A model generated the notes under the pieces. The model did no database searches. It saw only the letters and a program-made list of their open reading frames with translations, and had not been told where the DNA came from. A stretch of DNA of 64,000 nucleotides, taken from contig NW_006920869.1 of the NCBI RefSeq assembly GCF_000417875.1, positions 24,601-88,600 of the forward strand, read 5' to 3'. Below, piece by piece: positions 34,096 through 44,406 of the stretch. Positions within the stretch are counted from its first letter, which is position 1. Every line of letters starts with the position of its first letter. Made by a program: the position numbers and the translations under genes. This stretch comes from Pseudozyma flocculosa PF-1. Taxonomy: Eukaryota; Basidiomycota; Ustilaginomycetes; Ustilaginales; Ustilaginaceae.

Positions 34096-34696
34096 CTGCC
34101 TGCGGGCGGTTCGATATGGACGGGCGGCCGCGTTCCGCACACGAAGCGTGACGCTTACAAAGGTCCGCGCCGCAAGGTGAGGACCAGGGCGACCAGCCTG
34201 CCGGACATCGCGTTGCGTTCTCAACCATTGTCCTTTGCCGTTTGGATCCGGTAGCGCCTTCGTGGTTCCCAGGCCTTTTCCTTCTGTCCCCTTTTGTGAG
34301 CCGGTGTACCCCTTTGGGTCTGTCTTTTGGGGCACACGGCGCAGCATTCCTTCGATGCGACTTAAGCATCTCGTTGCAACCTGTTCGTCTGAATGAGGAT
34401 CTGCTCACGCCTCGATCCCTAACGCCCCCGCCCCTCTTGTCGGGATTGTACGCCTGCCCTGACCATAGCATCTCGGAATGCTTCGGAGCTCTCGGCGTCT
34501 CCCTGCAGCTTTCAACTCCATAAACATCGGACGCCGCGAGTAACTTGGGCCTCAGAGGCGAAGGCGGACAAAAGTGAGGGCTGAACCTCGCCAATTGAAA
34601 GACGCCTGCCCCCACCGGCGACAGAGCGAACGGCCTCGCTGGCCATCCGGCGCCGATGGCTCTCCACATACAGCCACCACTATCCCCAGCCGAGGC

Positions 34697-34724
34697 ACAT
34701 CGATGTCGTACAAGGTACATCTGC
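34697..34724 (+). repeat. Duplicated upstream segment, copy 2 (SSP3)
   Basis: Starts acatcgatgtcgtacaaggt and is the counterpart of 33666-33694. It lies about 225-255 bp before the SSP3 start codon. Confidence 0.75.
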
Positions 34725-34810
34725 AGGCAGCCGTGACGTGATAAACGCAGCGTTCCTGCATCTCACCGTCCCCTCGTCGTCCAGTTCCAGCGCTCTCCGC
34801 ACGACCACCC

Positions 34811-34870
34811 CACCGCATCGCACCGCATCGCACCGCATCGCACCGCATCGCACCGCATCGCACCGCACCG
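34811..34870. repeat. Decamer tandem repeat (CACCGCATCG)5
   Basis: Five exact copies of CACCGCATCG and one partial copy, ending about 80 bp before the SSP3 start codon, probably in its leader or core promoter. Confidence 0.95.
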
Positions 34871-34949
34871 CACCACAGCCCACTCACTGCAGCATAGCGC
34901 ACACCCTTCAGCAAGACGCAGTTCCACGCCAACCGCACGCCCGCACGCC

Positions 34950-35276
34950 ATGGTCAGGCTCCTAAGCATTGTGTCCCTCGTCGCCGTCGTGCTGGCCACG
35001 TCGGCCGTCGCTTCGCCACGCGATGGTCAGGGCGGTCGCCCTATCGCTCCCCTGCACCACAGACGCGACCTGCCTCAAAGCGGCGACTGGGATGGCTACG
35101 CCGCTCCTCTGCCCCACAAGCGCGACAAAATTCGCGGCGGCAACTACCGCCCTAGCGCCGGTCCCTTGCACGAAAAGCGCGACCTGCCCCAAGGCAGCGA
35201 CTATGATCATGGTGTCGCTCCTCTGCGTCAAAAGCGCGAGGCCGGCCAGCTTCCCAGCCCGGTGCTTTACAAGTGA
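34950..35276 (+). CDS. Small secreted protein 3 (SSP3), Kex2-type repeat precursor
   Basis: A 108-residue single-exon protein. Signal peptide MVRLLSIVSLVAVVLATSAVAS is followed by units ending in a dibasic site: a short leader to HHRR, then DLPQSGDWDGYAAPLPHKR, DKIRGGNYRPSAGPLHEKR, DLPQGSDYDHGVAPLRQKR and a tail starting EAGQ. The units share a DLPQ/G start, an acidic or aromatic middle and an (A/G)PL near the end. This layout, signal peptide plus imperfect repeats bounded by KR, is typical of fungal precursors cut by Kex2 in the Golgi. It has no cysteines. The EA after the last KR resembles the Glu-Ala spacer trimmed by dipeptidyl peptidase in yeast pheromone precursors. The biological activity of the peptides is unknown. 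Confidence 0.8.
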   Translation: MVRLLSIVSLVAVVLATSAVASPRDGQGGRPIAPLHHRRDLPQSGDWDGYAAPLPHKRDKIRGGNYRPSAGPLHEKRDLPQGSDYDHGVAPLRQKREAGQLPSPVLYK

Positions 35277-36187
35277 GAGAGGCGAAGACGTGATAGTCGC
35301 GGTCCCCTCGCGTGGTTTACATCCGGCCTTGAAACACTTCGGAGGAGACAAGCCCTTCGGGAGTGGCTATCCAGTCGGAATCACCGCTTTGGCCCTCGGG
35401 ACGCGATCGCGCCTCCACGAGGGCACCGATGCTCCACCTTCCTCCAAATATGTTCTAGATTGTCGCATCCCCTGCGAGCCTTCGTTCCCGAATTGACCGC
35501 GTTGCCCTAACATCGAGAAGGCTTTCCACAAGGCTGTGGTAGCGCTTCCGCACTGCTTTGACATCGAGCGTCAGCTGACGAGCCTATCAGCGGGGCCGAG
35601 CCGCACCACATTGCAAGGACGGCAGCTGTTCGCCTGCTCGATGCCGGCCATGCCGGTCGGAAGACAGAGGGCCGAATGGAACGCTGCTGACGACCTGCTC
35701 GCTCTGTGAGTCCTATGGGCGCAGTAGTTTCTGCAGATCAGGCACAGTCCTCGGCAATCCTACCGGAGCGGCCGTGTTTTAAGCTCCAGCGCACGCAAGT
35801 GATGGCCGGATCCAGAAGGACTCTCGCTATCTCGTTGACAGCCTCGAGTGCCCTCAACTACAACGGGTCGCTCGATCCCTGCCAACGCCCCACTTCCGAG
35901 AAAAAAGAGGTGGGCGTTCGTTACGCAGTTCACCGTTTCCCACTCGCGCAATCGCACACGCCATGAGATATCGGAAGTGGCGGCAAGACCGCCATCATAA
36001 GACCATGCAAAAGCTTCAGCAGTCGACGAGGGGGCAGGAGCGAAGGCATAAAAGGAGCGCGTCACTACCATACAGCCCCTCCTCCTCTGCCACACCAAGC
36101 TCGACTCCTATAACTCAACTTGCAACTCGTCGCACGAACCGCTCCCCTCTCCAACGAAAGAACAGGACACGCCTCTCTTTCTCAACG
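35277..36187. other. Intergenic region before SSP4
   Basis: No supported gene. A good ATAAAAGG box (36048-36055) precedes SSP4 by about 140 bp. Confidence 0.6.
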
Positions 36188-36736
36188 ATGGTCAAGGCTT
36201 TCGGCATTGCTGGCGTCGTCGCCATCGCGCTGGCCATGTCGGCCGCTGCTGCTCCTATCAGCCGGCTCGACGGCAGCGACATCGGACTCGTGAAGCGCGA
36301 CTTGCCTCACGGCGGCAACGATGACGAGATCCCTGACCCCGACTATCCGCCTAGGAAGCGCGACTTCGGCGACCCCCATGTCGTTGCTGTTGGAGGAAGC
36401 CGCCCGCCGCTGCACAATGACAAGCGCGACTTCGGCGACCCCCATGTCGTTGCTGTTGGAGGAAGCCGCCCGCCGCTTCACAATGACAAGCGCGACTTCG
36501 GAGATCCCCATGTCGTTGCTGTTGGAAGAAGCCGCCCGCCGCTTCACAATGACAAGCGCAGCAACGATGGCCACGACGTTATCGTTGGAGGTCGCCCCCC
36601 GCTGCAGAACGACAAGCGAACGATCGACGGCGGCGAGCCCCCCATCTCCCCTGCACCCGGTAGTGGTGTTGTGCACGTGAAGCCCGTTTCGCCGGGCGAC
36701 CAGCACATTGCGAACCCCGGTCAGCACAACCGCTAG
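36188..36736 (+). CDS. Small secreted protein 4 (SSP4), perfect-repeat Kex2-type precursor
   Basis: A 182-residue single-exon protein. Signal peptide MVKAFGIAGVVAIALAMSAAAA matches SSP2 and SSP5. It is followed by a leader to KR, a peptide beginning DLPHGGNDDE and ending RKR, and three nearly identical 22-residue units starting DFGDPHVVAVGGSRPPLHND and ending KR. Then comes a shorter related unit (SNDGHDVIVGGRPPLQNDKR) and a Pro-rich tail. The third full unit has Arg for Gly in VAVGRS. Kex2 cleavage would release several copies of one ~20-residue peptide. It has no cysteines and no transmembrane segments. The repeats also show at DNA level, so duplication is recent. The DLPHGG peptide links it to SSP3. 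The function is unknown. Confidence 0.85.
   Translation: MVKAFGIAGVVAIALAMSAAAAPISRLDGSDIGLVKRDLPHGGNDDEIPDPDYPPRKRDFGDPHVVAVGGSRPPLHNDKRDFGDPHVVAVGGSRPPLHNDKRDFGDPHVVAVGRSRPPLHNDKRSNDGHDVIVGGRPPLQNDKRTIDGGEPPISPAPGSGVVHVKPVSPGDQHIANPGQHNR
36362..36619 (+). repeat. In-frame 66-bp tandem repeat within SSP4
   Basis: Three 66-bp copies (36362-36427, 36428-36493, 36494-36559) and a diverged 60-bp fourth copy (36560-36619). Each encodes one dibasic-bounded peptide. The first two copies differ by a few synonymous changes only. Confidence 0.95.
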
Positions 36737-37219
36737 GACGCTGCAGGCTTCGACACCCCTCTTCCCGGCCCACACCCAGCCCGCACCTCGTCGAGCGCGG
36801 TGACGGTCTCGCCGCGACCTTGCTCGAGTCCTTGTTCGATGTCTCACGGGAATGATGGCGTGTCGACTCAAACTGCCGCTCCAGTGCCGGAGACGTCGCT
36901 TCTTGGCGCGTCTGCTCTGTCAACGCCCTTTTTAGCTCGCATTCTGTCTCGTGTTCGCCTGTTCGCGTCCGATAGTTGTCCGACTTTCATGATCCAAACG
37001 TTCTTACGACCTCTAGATTCGCGCGGGTGTTGTTCGTACAGAAGCGACGCGCGAGTGACACGACATGCTTTGCCCAGTGCAGGGAAAGGTGAGGGCGCAA
37101 GAAGAAGGAAGGGGACGAATCGACGAACAGCCCCGTCCTCGGGCCGAGGCACGGCGCGACGACGTCTGGGCCGAAAGATGGTCGCAAGCCCGTCACGCCG
37201 ACTCACGTCGAAGTGTGAG
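36737..37219. other. Convergent intergenic region between SSP4 and secreted protein A
   Basis: Should hold both 3' ends. No supported gene. Confidence 0.6.
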
Positions 37220-38266
37220 CTAGTCGAGCAGCAGCTGTGCAGGCAAGGAGAAGTCGCCGACATAGACTATCTCTCTGCGTGCACCGTCATGCGGCTTGGC
37301 CACGGCCCTGAAGACACGAAAGGGAAACGATGGCGGCGCCTGAATGTACGGCGTTTGCCGGTACTTGGGGTGGAAGCTGATAGTGTACCTTGCGCCGTTG
37401 GGCCAACCTAGCGCCGGTCCTGACCACTCGATGTCCTTGAGCAGGCGAGACTTCGAAAGGTCCGAGACCGGAAGCGTGTACCAGTCGTAGAGGCGTCGCT
37501 GGATCGCCCGAGTGTCTGCAGGTCTGACTGCTGCTTGAGACAGCACATACTCGTCGAGACTGTGGGGCGACACGCCCGCGTACCTTCGGAGCCGGTCGAG
37601 GAGCTCGACCTTGATGGCTTCGAACATGGCCTCGTTCCCGTACCTGTAGGTGAGACGGGATCTCCTCGTCTTGATCGCAGGTGCTGCGAGTCTGGCCCCT
37701 TGTCGAGTAGGCATGAAATCCGGGGACCGCCGGGGAGGCGACGAAGAGAGATCGGGGCTCGAGTCTTGGACGTCGGTGGACGACAAGTCTTCGCCTGCAT
37801 TCGAGGCAGATGGGCCGCTATGGCCGGCATCGACGGCTGCAACTGGATACTCGTCCTCTGCGAAGAACTGCTCCAAGAGACGGTCGAATTCATCGTCATC
37901 CAAGTATTGCTCGGCGTGTGTAGGCTTTTGCGACGGAGCTCCGCCCGAGCTCAAGGCGGCATGGTAGCTATCAGGTCGATAGTCGTGGTCCGCACGGAGC
38001 GACTCGACGCCATGGTCAAGAGCCGGACGTGGAAGACGCTGCGAGGGTGCAGTTTCCTGCAGAGGTGCAGCGGCCGACGTCAGATGCAAGTTGTCGGAAT
38101 GGAAGGATGCTGCGCCCTGGGCGGACCCATGGAAACTTGCAGCTTCCAGGCTTTGGACGACCCCTCGTGCCACTCCGCCAATCGGTGGAAGACCGGCTGC
38201 GCTTTGGAAATAGAGTAGGCAGTGGAGAAGCGGCCAGAGTACAATCAAGGGTCGATGCGGTCGCAT
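37220..38266 (-). CDS. Secreted protein A (family shared with B and C)
   Basis: Single exon, 348 residues. The first ~25 residues (MRPHRPLIVLWPLLHCLLYF...) form a signal peptide. A long Ser/Ala-rich disordered part contains an acidic DDDEFDRLLEQFFAED stretch. The last ~140 residues form a domain also found in secreted proteins B and C: an N-terminal YGNxAMFEAIKVELLDRL helix, a middle LLKDIEW segment, then SFH, FRVFRAVAKP and VYVGDF. I recognise no known domain, catalytic motif or disulfide pattern. A TATATAT box (38410-38416, minus strand) lies about 145 bp upstream. The gene is convergent with SSP4. It may be a secreted effector or host-interaction protein; this is an inference from the signal peptide and paralogy only. 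Confidence 0.75.
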   Translation of the reverse strand: MRPHRPLIVLWPLLHCLLYFQSAAGLPPIGGVARGVVQSLEAASFHGSAQGAASFHSDNLHLTSAAAPLQETAPSQRLPRPALDHGVESLRADHDYRPDSYHAALSSGGAPSQKPTHAEQYLDDDEFDRLLEQFFAEDEYPVAAVDAGHSGPSASNAGEDLSSTDVQDSSPDLSSSPPRRSPDFMPTRQGARLAAPAIKTRRSRLTYRYGNEAMFEAIKVELLDRLRRYAGVSPHSLDEYVLSQAAVRPADTRAIQRRLYDWYTLPVSDLSKSRLLKDIEWSGPALGWPNGARYTISFHPKYRQTPYIQAPPSFPFRVFRAVAKPHDGARREIVYVGDFSLPAQLLLD

Positions 38267-38991
38267 GTTCGGGATATGACGCTTGGACTTGCTACGATGA
38301 CCAGAGGGGTCGAGGTGGATGGAAGGGATTCAGCCGAGCAGGGAGAGGGTCAAGGAAAGGTCGGTTTTGGAACGGGAGTGAATGGTCAATCAAGACCCCA
38401 ATCGAAGCAATATATACGGCTGGCTCGGGAAGGGCAAGTGCATGAGGCGTCCAGCGCGAAAGCCCACAAAGTCCGGGCAGGACGGCCGGGTGCAGCTGGA
38501 CCAGGACATGTTCTCTCAGCGGGCGGATGCTCGCCTCGTCCTTCGCTCGGCCCAAGTCACGGACCCTCTTCCGTCCTGGCCGTCTCGTCCGTCGAAGACC
38601 TCCGATGGTCGCCTCGCTGTATGTGGCTGGTGTTGCCTCGAACGGGGTCACGCCCCGAAGCCAACGCAGTCAATATAGCCCGGATGCGGGCTCATGACGG
38701 CATGAGGGTGGGCGCTTCGGAGATGAGTACGTCGGGGCGTCTATACCTGAAGCCACCAACACCGACACCGTCCGCAGGAAGCTTGCCCGTACGAGCACAC
38801 TCGAATGGTTCAGAACCCGAAGCAGCCGGGGGAGGCCGTGCGCTGACAAGCTCGCCAGGCATCAGACAGCACCGTCTACACAGTCCTGCGTCCTCTGCGG
38901 TGAAAATCCGAGCTCTAGATTGCCCCAAGTGCGGACGTGGAAGAAGGATACATCTGGGAGAACGCTCTACGACGGCGGCCAGCCATGTAGC
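38267..38991. other. Region between secreted protein A and P450 gene
   Basis: Contains the promoter of secreted protein A and the 3' flank of the P450 gene. No supported gene. Confidence 0.6.
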
Positions 38992-40764
38992 TCAGGCGCT
39001 GGCAGCGACGGGCTCCCTCGGCTTGAGGCCGATCCTGAAGCGGGGCTTGGCGAGCTGGAAGGTGACAAACTGGCGGAAGTCGACGTCCTTCTCGACGGCG
39101 TACACGTGGTAGCGGCTGAGCAGGGTGTGGAGAACCATCTTCATCTCGTGCCAGGCGAACTTCCAGCCGATGCAGTTGCGCGGGCCGGTGCCAAAGGGCA
39201 TGAAGGCGGCCATGTCGGCCGGAGGGGCGCCCTCGGTGTTGCCGTCGAGGAAGCGCTCGGGCCAGAACTTGTGCGGCTGCGGCCAGTACGAGGGCGAGTA
39301 GTGGAGCGCGCGGAGCGAGGCAGAGATGGCGGTTCGCGGCGGGATGACGTGGCCCAGGACCACGGTCGACTCGCGCGCGGTGCGGCGGCCGAGCTCGTTG
39401 GTCACCGGGTACATGCGCATGCCCTCGTTGATGCAGGCGTCGAGGTAGGGCGTGTCCCTCAGCTCCTCGAAGCCGGCCACGGTCGAGTCGAGCGGCGCCG
39501 AGGGGATCGTCTCGTAGAGCTTTTCCAGCTTGTCCGGGTTCTCGAGGAGAGCCTTGAGGATGTAGGTGATGGTGTTGCTCGTCGTCTCGCCGCCGGCGAT
39601 GAGGAGCTCGACGCATTGGTCCTTGACCTGGATCTCGGTCAGCTTGTCCTTCTGCCCCTTTTGCACCTCGACGCTCGCGTTGACCAGGAACTGGAGGATG
39701 TCCTTGCGCTCCTCGGAGCCGTCGGCGTCTTTCTCCTGCGCCGCCCGCTTCTCGGCGAACCGCTCCTCGACCAGCGGGTTGGTCAGCTTGTACACGTTGA
39801 GGTCGCGCTTCATGTACTTGTCAAAGGGCCTGCAAAAGAAGCGCACGCCGCCGTCGTGGAGGTACTTGGCCAGCAGGCGGTTGATCTCGACAAAGCGTCG
39901 ATCGGCCTTTGGGTCGTCGAGGCAGGCGACCAGGTTGAACGACGTGCCGAAGGCCGTCTCGCCGAGGATGTCCTGCCATGGCGGCAGCAGCAGGAGCAGA
40001 AAGAGCGGAACGGGTCAGTCAGTGAGGCCCAACGACATGGAGAGATTGAACGAGGGGCAGCCGCGCTCGTCTCACCATGGCGAGGCAGGCGAGATCCTCG
40101 TAGACGTTGATCTGAAGCTCGCGGCCCTCCTTGGCCGCCTTCTCGGTCCTCGTCTGGTACGCTTCGAAGAGCTTGGTGGTGGCGTTGTGAAGGAACGGCT
40201 CGAGGTTCTTGAGGTACTCGACGGCAAACGCGGGGCTCATGAGCCTCCTCCGCTGGCGGTGGTATTCCTTGTTGGTGGTGGTGAACATGCCGGCCGTCTT
40301 GGGGTCGCGCGACAGGGCGGCGTACCAGTTGACCTTGGGCTGGTTCTCCTTGGCCAGCAACTGCTTGATGGCCTCCTTGTCCGAGACGTAGATCTGCCTG
40401 CTGCCCAGGCGGAAGATGGGTCCGTAGACGGTGTGCAGGTGGTCGACGTACTTCCACTGCTCTCCGCGGATGTAGTAGTACAGCGCCGGCAGCATCGTCC
40501 AGTGCAGCAGCGACGGACCTGGGATCGACGACGTGACGTGAAAGTACTTGGATTTGATGCCCTGCGGAAGAGGGGGAGCGGACGAGATGCGGAAGCGGTC
40601 AGACGAGGCTTTCCGCCATCGAGCGCACGGCTCCCGCGGTCGGTGCTCACAAGGATGACCGCGTAGGCGATGCAGGAGAGGAAGGCATTGAACAGCAGCG
40701 TCCTTGCGCTCCACGACGAGGTCGACAGGGCGACCTCGCCGGTGTAGAGGGTCGTTCCGTTCAT
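38992..40764 (-). CDS. cyp2: Cytochrome P450, likely Cyp2-like fatty acid hydroxylase
   Basis: Three exons on the minus strand, 40764-40651, 40561-40076 and 39972-38992, give 526 residues. A membrane anchor lies at about residues 20-38. The I-helix reads AGGETT, the K-helix ExxR is EGMR, and the heme-binding loop is [10 protein letters not shown] with Cys467 as iron ligand. It is an ER-bound, NADPH-P450-reductase-dependent monooxygenase resembling fungal CYP4-type fatty acid hydroxylases. In the ustilagic acid cluster Cyp1 and Cyp2 hydroxylate the terminal and subterminal carbons of palmitate. I assign this one to Cyp2 because the other P450 has the motifs typical of terminal hydroxylases; that assignment is tentative. 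The gene is divergent from the second P450. A TATATAG box is at 40861-40867 on the minus strand. Confidence 0.88.
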
Positions 40765-42496
40765 CTTTCGGACGTGGATAGGAACGATGAAGGGGTGTGG
40801 GAGAAGAGGTTGGGCTTGGGCGGTCTTCTGACCCGTCGTCGATTGGAGGAGCTCGAGCTGCTATATACGGATCGCTGTCGGCGCCGGGCAATGCAGAGGC
40901 AGGGACGCGAAGATGGATCAGGGACCTCTGATCCTGGCCGCGATAGCGCACGGACACAATCTGCCCACGTTGAGCTCCTTGACAGGTCGACGAGGTGCCT
41001 GACCGCCGTCCGACTACGACTTTGTGCGGGGCATACCTTTCTATCTGGCTGCATCGCATCCTCGCCGGTCGGCTGGCTGGTCACAGGTATCGCGCCATAA
41101 CCGGCTCCGACCAGCCTCCCATATCGCAGGCGGCGTCGAGCTCGAGAGGAGCGGGGACCGACATCTGCATGGCTCAAAGGCAAGAAGCTCGAGGCGCGCC
41201 TCGCCGTCTTTTCGAAATTTGCCTTCGCGATTCTGGTTTTCAATTTTTTTATTTTTATTTTTGCTGCGGGCGGGGGCGGGCCCGCGATATGCGGTATGCG
41301 GACGCGTCGGCCGCTGGATGCTCTCTCGCCGGATCCGCACTCGCCACCACCGCACTCGCTGCGACCACCCAAGCTGCAGCATCGAGCACGATGAAGCTAC
41401 AGCGAGGCTCGACAGACTTCAGACCTACTCAATCCCGTTGGCCCCGAGGTGTTTGCGGCGCGCCCGCAGATGACGGCATGCTGCCCGCCCGCAGGCTCCA
41501 CCCATCTCGGCTGGTGCGTCGCCACGCGCCGTGCGAATCGCCCCGCTTCACGGTCGGTCGGCCGCGCGGTGAGCCACGGAGAGTGAATGGGAGACCATGC
41601 AGCCTACTGAACGTTCCTTGAGGTGCTTGGAGTGAGAATGCGACATGCCCACCTCATGCTCCGAGGGTCTACCTCGTCAGGCAGAGAGAGGGGTGGCAGC
41701 AAAGCGCCGTCATGGTCGACCAGTGTGAAAGCCCCGGGCGTCTGCGCTCTCGCTTTTGCTTCGATTACCGCCTTCACCGCCGGCACCGAGGTATTACAGG
41801 AGAGGGAAGAAAGTGAATGACGCCAGGAGATGCTCGAACCGTACCCTTGGGCCGGGCGCCTTTGGAAGCCGAAGCGTGCGGATAAGGGATGCAGCGCCGC
41901 CACGCCCATCGAGAGGAAGGTTTTCCGTGACCGGACAGTCACAGCGGCGCCGAAACGGTCTGCGCAGGCTTGGAGGGCATCGTCGACGGCCGGCAGCGCT
42001 CCGTGGCTGCCTCGTGTTGCCCTCGCTTGTCGCTCCGAGCGGTCTAACGGCTCTGAGACTGCATAGCCAGGTACGCACGGTGATAGACTGGCTCTCGAGG
42101 AGGTTTGAAGCCCGGCTAACTGGCCTCAGGTCGCCGTCATCCGCGCGATGTGCCTCGGCGCCCTTGAGCAGTCTCGCAACCCAAGGCTGCGAATTCAGAG
42201 GGAGGCCTTCCAGCAGCAGCTGGTGGGGCCCTGCGTGAGAGAGCAGGGTCGGTCGCCCTGCAGCACGGCGCACCTTCCCCAGCCTCTACGGCGGGTCTGA
42301 AGACCTTAAATATAGCCAAGCAAGCCAACACCGGTGCCCACAGCTCCCCTCCCCATCCAGCTGCAGCCCAATCGCGCCCCGACTTTGCACCTGGCCCCGC
42401 TCTCTTATCCAACCAAGGAAGACCACATTCGTTCATCGATCATACCCACCGACGACTGGCATTGACCTCCCCGTTACGCGCCTTCTGCTTGCAAAT
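40765..42496. other. Divergent promoter region between the two P450 genes
   Basis: Holds TATA-like boxes for both P450 genes: TATATAG on the minus strand at 40861-40867 and TAAATATAG on the plus strand at 42307-42315. The nearest match to the Rua1 element is a one-mismatch site on the minus strand at 41292-41302 (TCCGCATACCG). No supported gene. Confidence 0.65.
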
Positions 42497-44406
42497 ATGG
42501 CCCGCAATCCGGCCCTCGCCTCGCCGAGCTCCATGGTGGGGCAGGCGGGCGGCCTGCTCGCCTCGAACCTCTTCAACATGTCGGCCGACCTGTCGTACTC
42601 GTACAGCAACTTTAGCGGACACGGCCAGGGCGTCCAGTACGGCTCGATCAAGGCGTCGGCGGCCGCGCCATCGGCTGGCATCGCAGCGACCCAGTCCCGG
42701 TCGATGCTGCTCCTGTCGCTCTTCCTCTGCGGCATCGCCATGCTCATGATCCGCTACCCGGACTGCGCCATCGGCTGCGAGCGCCGGACGGACCTCAAGG
42801 GACCGCGAGGGCTGCCGCTGCTCGGCAACCTCTTCTGGGCGCTCAAGAACCGAGACCCACTCGGCTACCAGGTGTACGCGCAGAAGAAGTACGGCTACGG
42901 CAACACGCACACGCTGCCCGGACTGGGCCGGCTGATCGACATCTCGCGACCGGACTGGATTGAGCACGTGCAAAAGACGCAGTTCAGCGACTACGTCAAG
43001 GGCCCCTCGTTCCACGACCAGATGAAGGACGTGCTCGGCGACGGCATCTTTACCTCGGACGGCGAGCGGTGGAAGATGCAGCGCAAGGTGGCCAGCCGCA
43101 TCTTTAGCGTCTCGTCGTTCAAGCACATAATCACGCGCACCATCCGCGAGGACTGCGCGCTCCTCGAAAAGATTCTCTACGACCACGCCGACAAGGGCGA
43201 CACGTTCAACATGCAGGAGCTCTTTTTCCGCTTCACCCTCAGCTCGTTTGTCAAGATCGCCTTTAGCCAGGACACGGGCTCGCTCTCCAAGCCCGACCAG
43301 CCCGACGAGTTCGGCGAGGCGTTCAACTATGCCCAAAAGGTCCTCGACATGCGCTTCGTCCAGCCGTGGTGGAAGCTCAGCGAAAAGTACAACGAGACCG
43401 GCCGGAAGATGCGCGAGTGCCGCAAGATTATCGACAACGTGAGTGCCGGCTGGTGCTGGCCGGGCCGAGTGCCCACATGTGTCCTCGCGCCTTCTCACCG
43501 CTTCTTGACTGCCTCTTCCTTCCTCACTCACTGCAGTTCACCGATGAGATTGTCGAGAACCGCCGCAGCCAGGCCGCAGCCAAGGCCGCCGGTCGTCTGC
43601 CCGCGTCCGACGGCGGCGAAAACGACGGCCGCAAGGACCTGCTCGACCTGTTCATGGCGCACCGCATGTCGGATGGCAGCGGACTGAGCAACAAGCAGCT
43701 CAAGGACACCATCCTCAACCTCCTCATCGCCGGGCGCGACACGACGGCCGAGGCGCTGTCGTGGATGACGTGGCACATCCTCACCAAGCCGTCGCTCTAC
43801 CGCACCATCCAGGACGAGATCGACACGCTGAGCGACGGCGGCGCCACCAACCACGAGATCGACTACGACGGCTTCGATCGGCTGCACCTCCAGAAGCTCT
43901 CTGCGTTCTACGAGACGCTGCGTCTCCACCCGAGCATACCCAAGAACATCCGACGCGCCGTCAACGACGACGTCCTCCCCAACGGCGGTCCGCGCATCCG
44001 CAAGGGCGACATCGTCCTCTACTCGGACTGGGCCATGGCGAGGAACCCGGACATCTGGGGCAAGGACGCGTGCGAGTTCCGTCCGGACCGCTGGATCGAC
44101 TCCGAGTCCAACGGCGACCACGCGGGCGAGGCGACCGAGTCGATCCGCAAGGTGAGCCAATTCAAGGCCCACTTTTTCAACGGCGGCCCGCGCCTCTGCC
44201 TCGGCCAGAAGCTGGCCACGTTCGAGGTGACGCAGGTCATCAACTCGATCTTTGGCAAGTTTGACCTCGAGCTCGTCGACCTGGGCGGCAAGAAGTCGAC
44301 CGGCAGGGACAAGGTGCCCGAGTACCTCAACTCGCTCACGCACCCCATGAAGCGGCCGCTCATGGTCCGCGTCAAGCGTCGTGGTGCCTCTGCGCCGACC
44401 GCATAG
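42497..44406 (+). CDS. cyp1: Cytochrome P450, likely Cyp1-like terminal fatty acid hydroxylase
   Basis: Two exons, 42497-43438 and 43537-44406, encode 603 residues, long for a P450. An unusual ~68-residue Ser/Ala-rich leader precedes the membrane anchor (about residues 70-86). The I-helix is AGRDTT near 379, the ExxR is ETLR, and the heme loop is [12 protein letters not shown] with Cys535. AGRDTT and GPRLCLGQ are typical of the CYP52/86/94/704 group of fatty acid omega-hydroxylases. That fits terminal hydroxylation of the long acyl chain, the job of Cyp1 in ustilagic acid synthesis. A downstream start closer to the anchor is possible, but the chosen ATG follows the TATA box by about 180 bp and the leader stays open throughout. 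Confidence 0.9.

Larger units (their letters stand above)
34096..34949. other. Intergenic region before SSP3
   Basis: Holds the second copy of the duplicated upstream segment and a five-copy decamer repeat close to the SSP3 start. No supported gene. Confidence 0.6.

Noticed and set aside
33521..34180. A 219-codon frame overlapping SSP2
   Set aside because: It has no signal peptide or domain and runs through the duplicated upstream segment; SSP2 in the other frame has the family leader.
32797..36736. A ustiloxin-type RiPP (dikaritin) cluster
   Set aside because: The precursors have the right shape, but no UstYa-like (DUF3328) oxidase with HxxHC motifs, nor a tyrosinase-like enzyme, is visible in the window, and the repeat cores lack the usual Tyr/Ile core. 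Linear peptides are the simpler reading.
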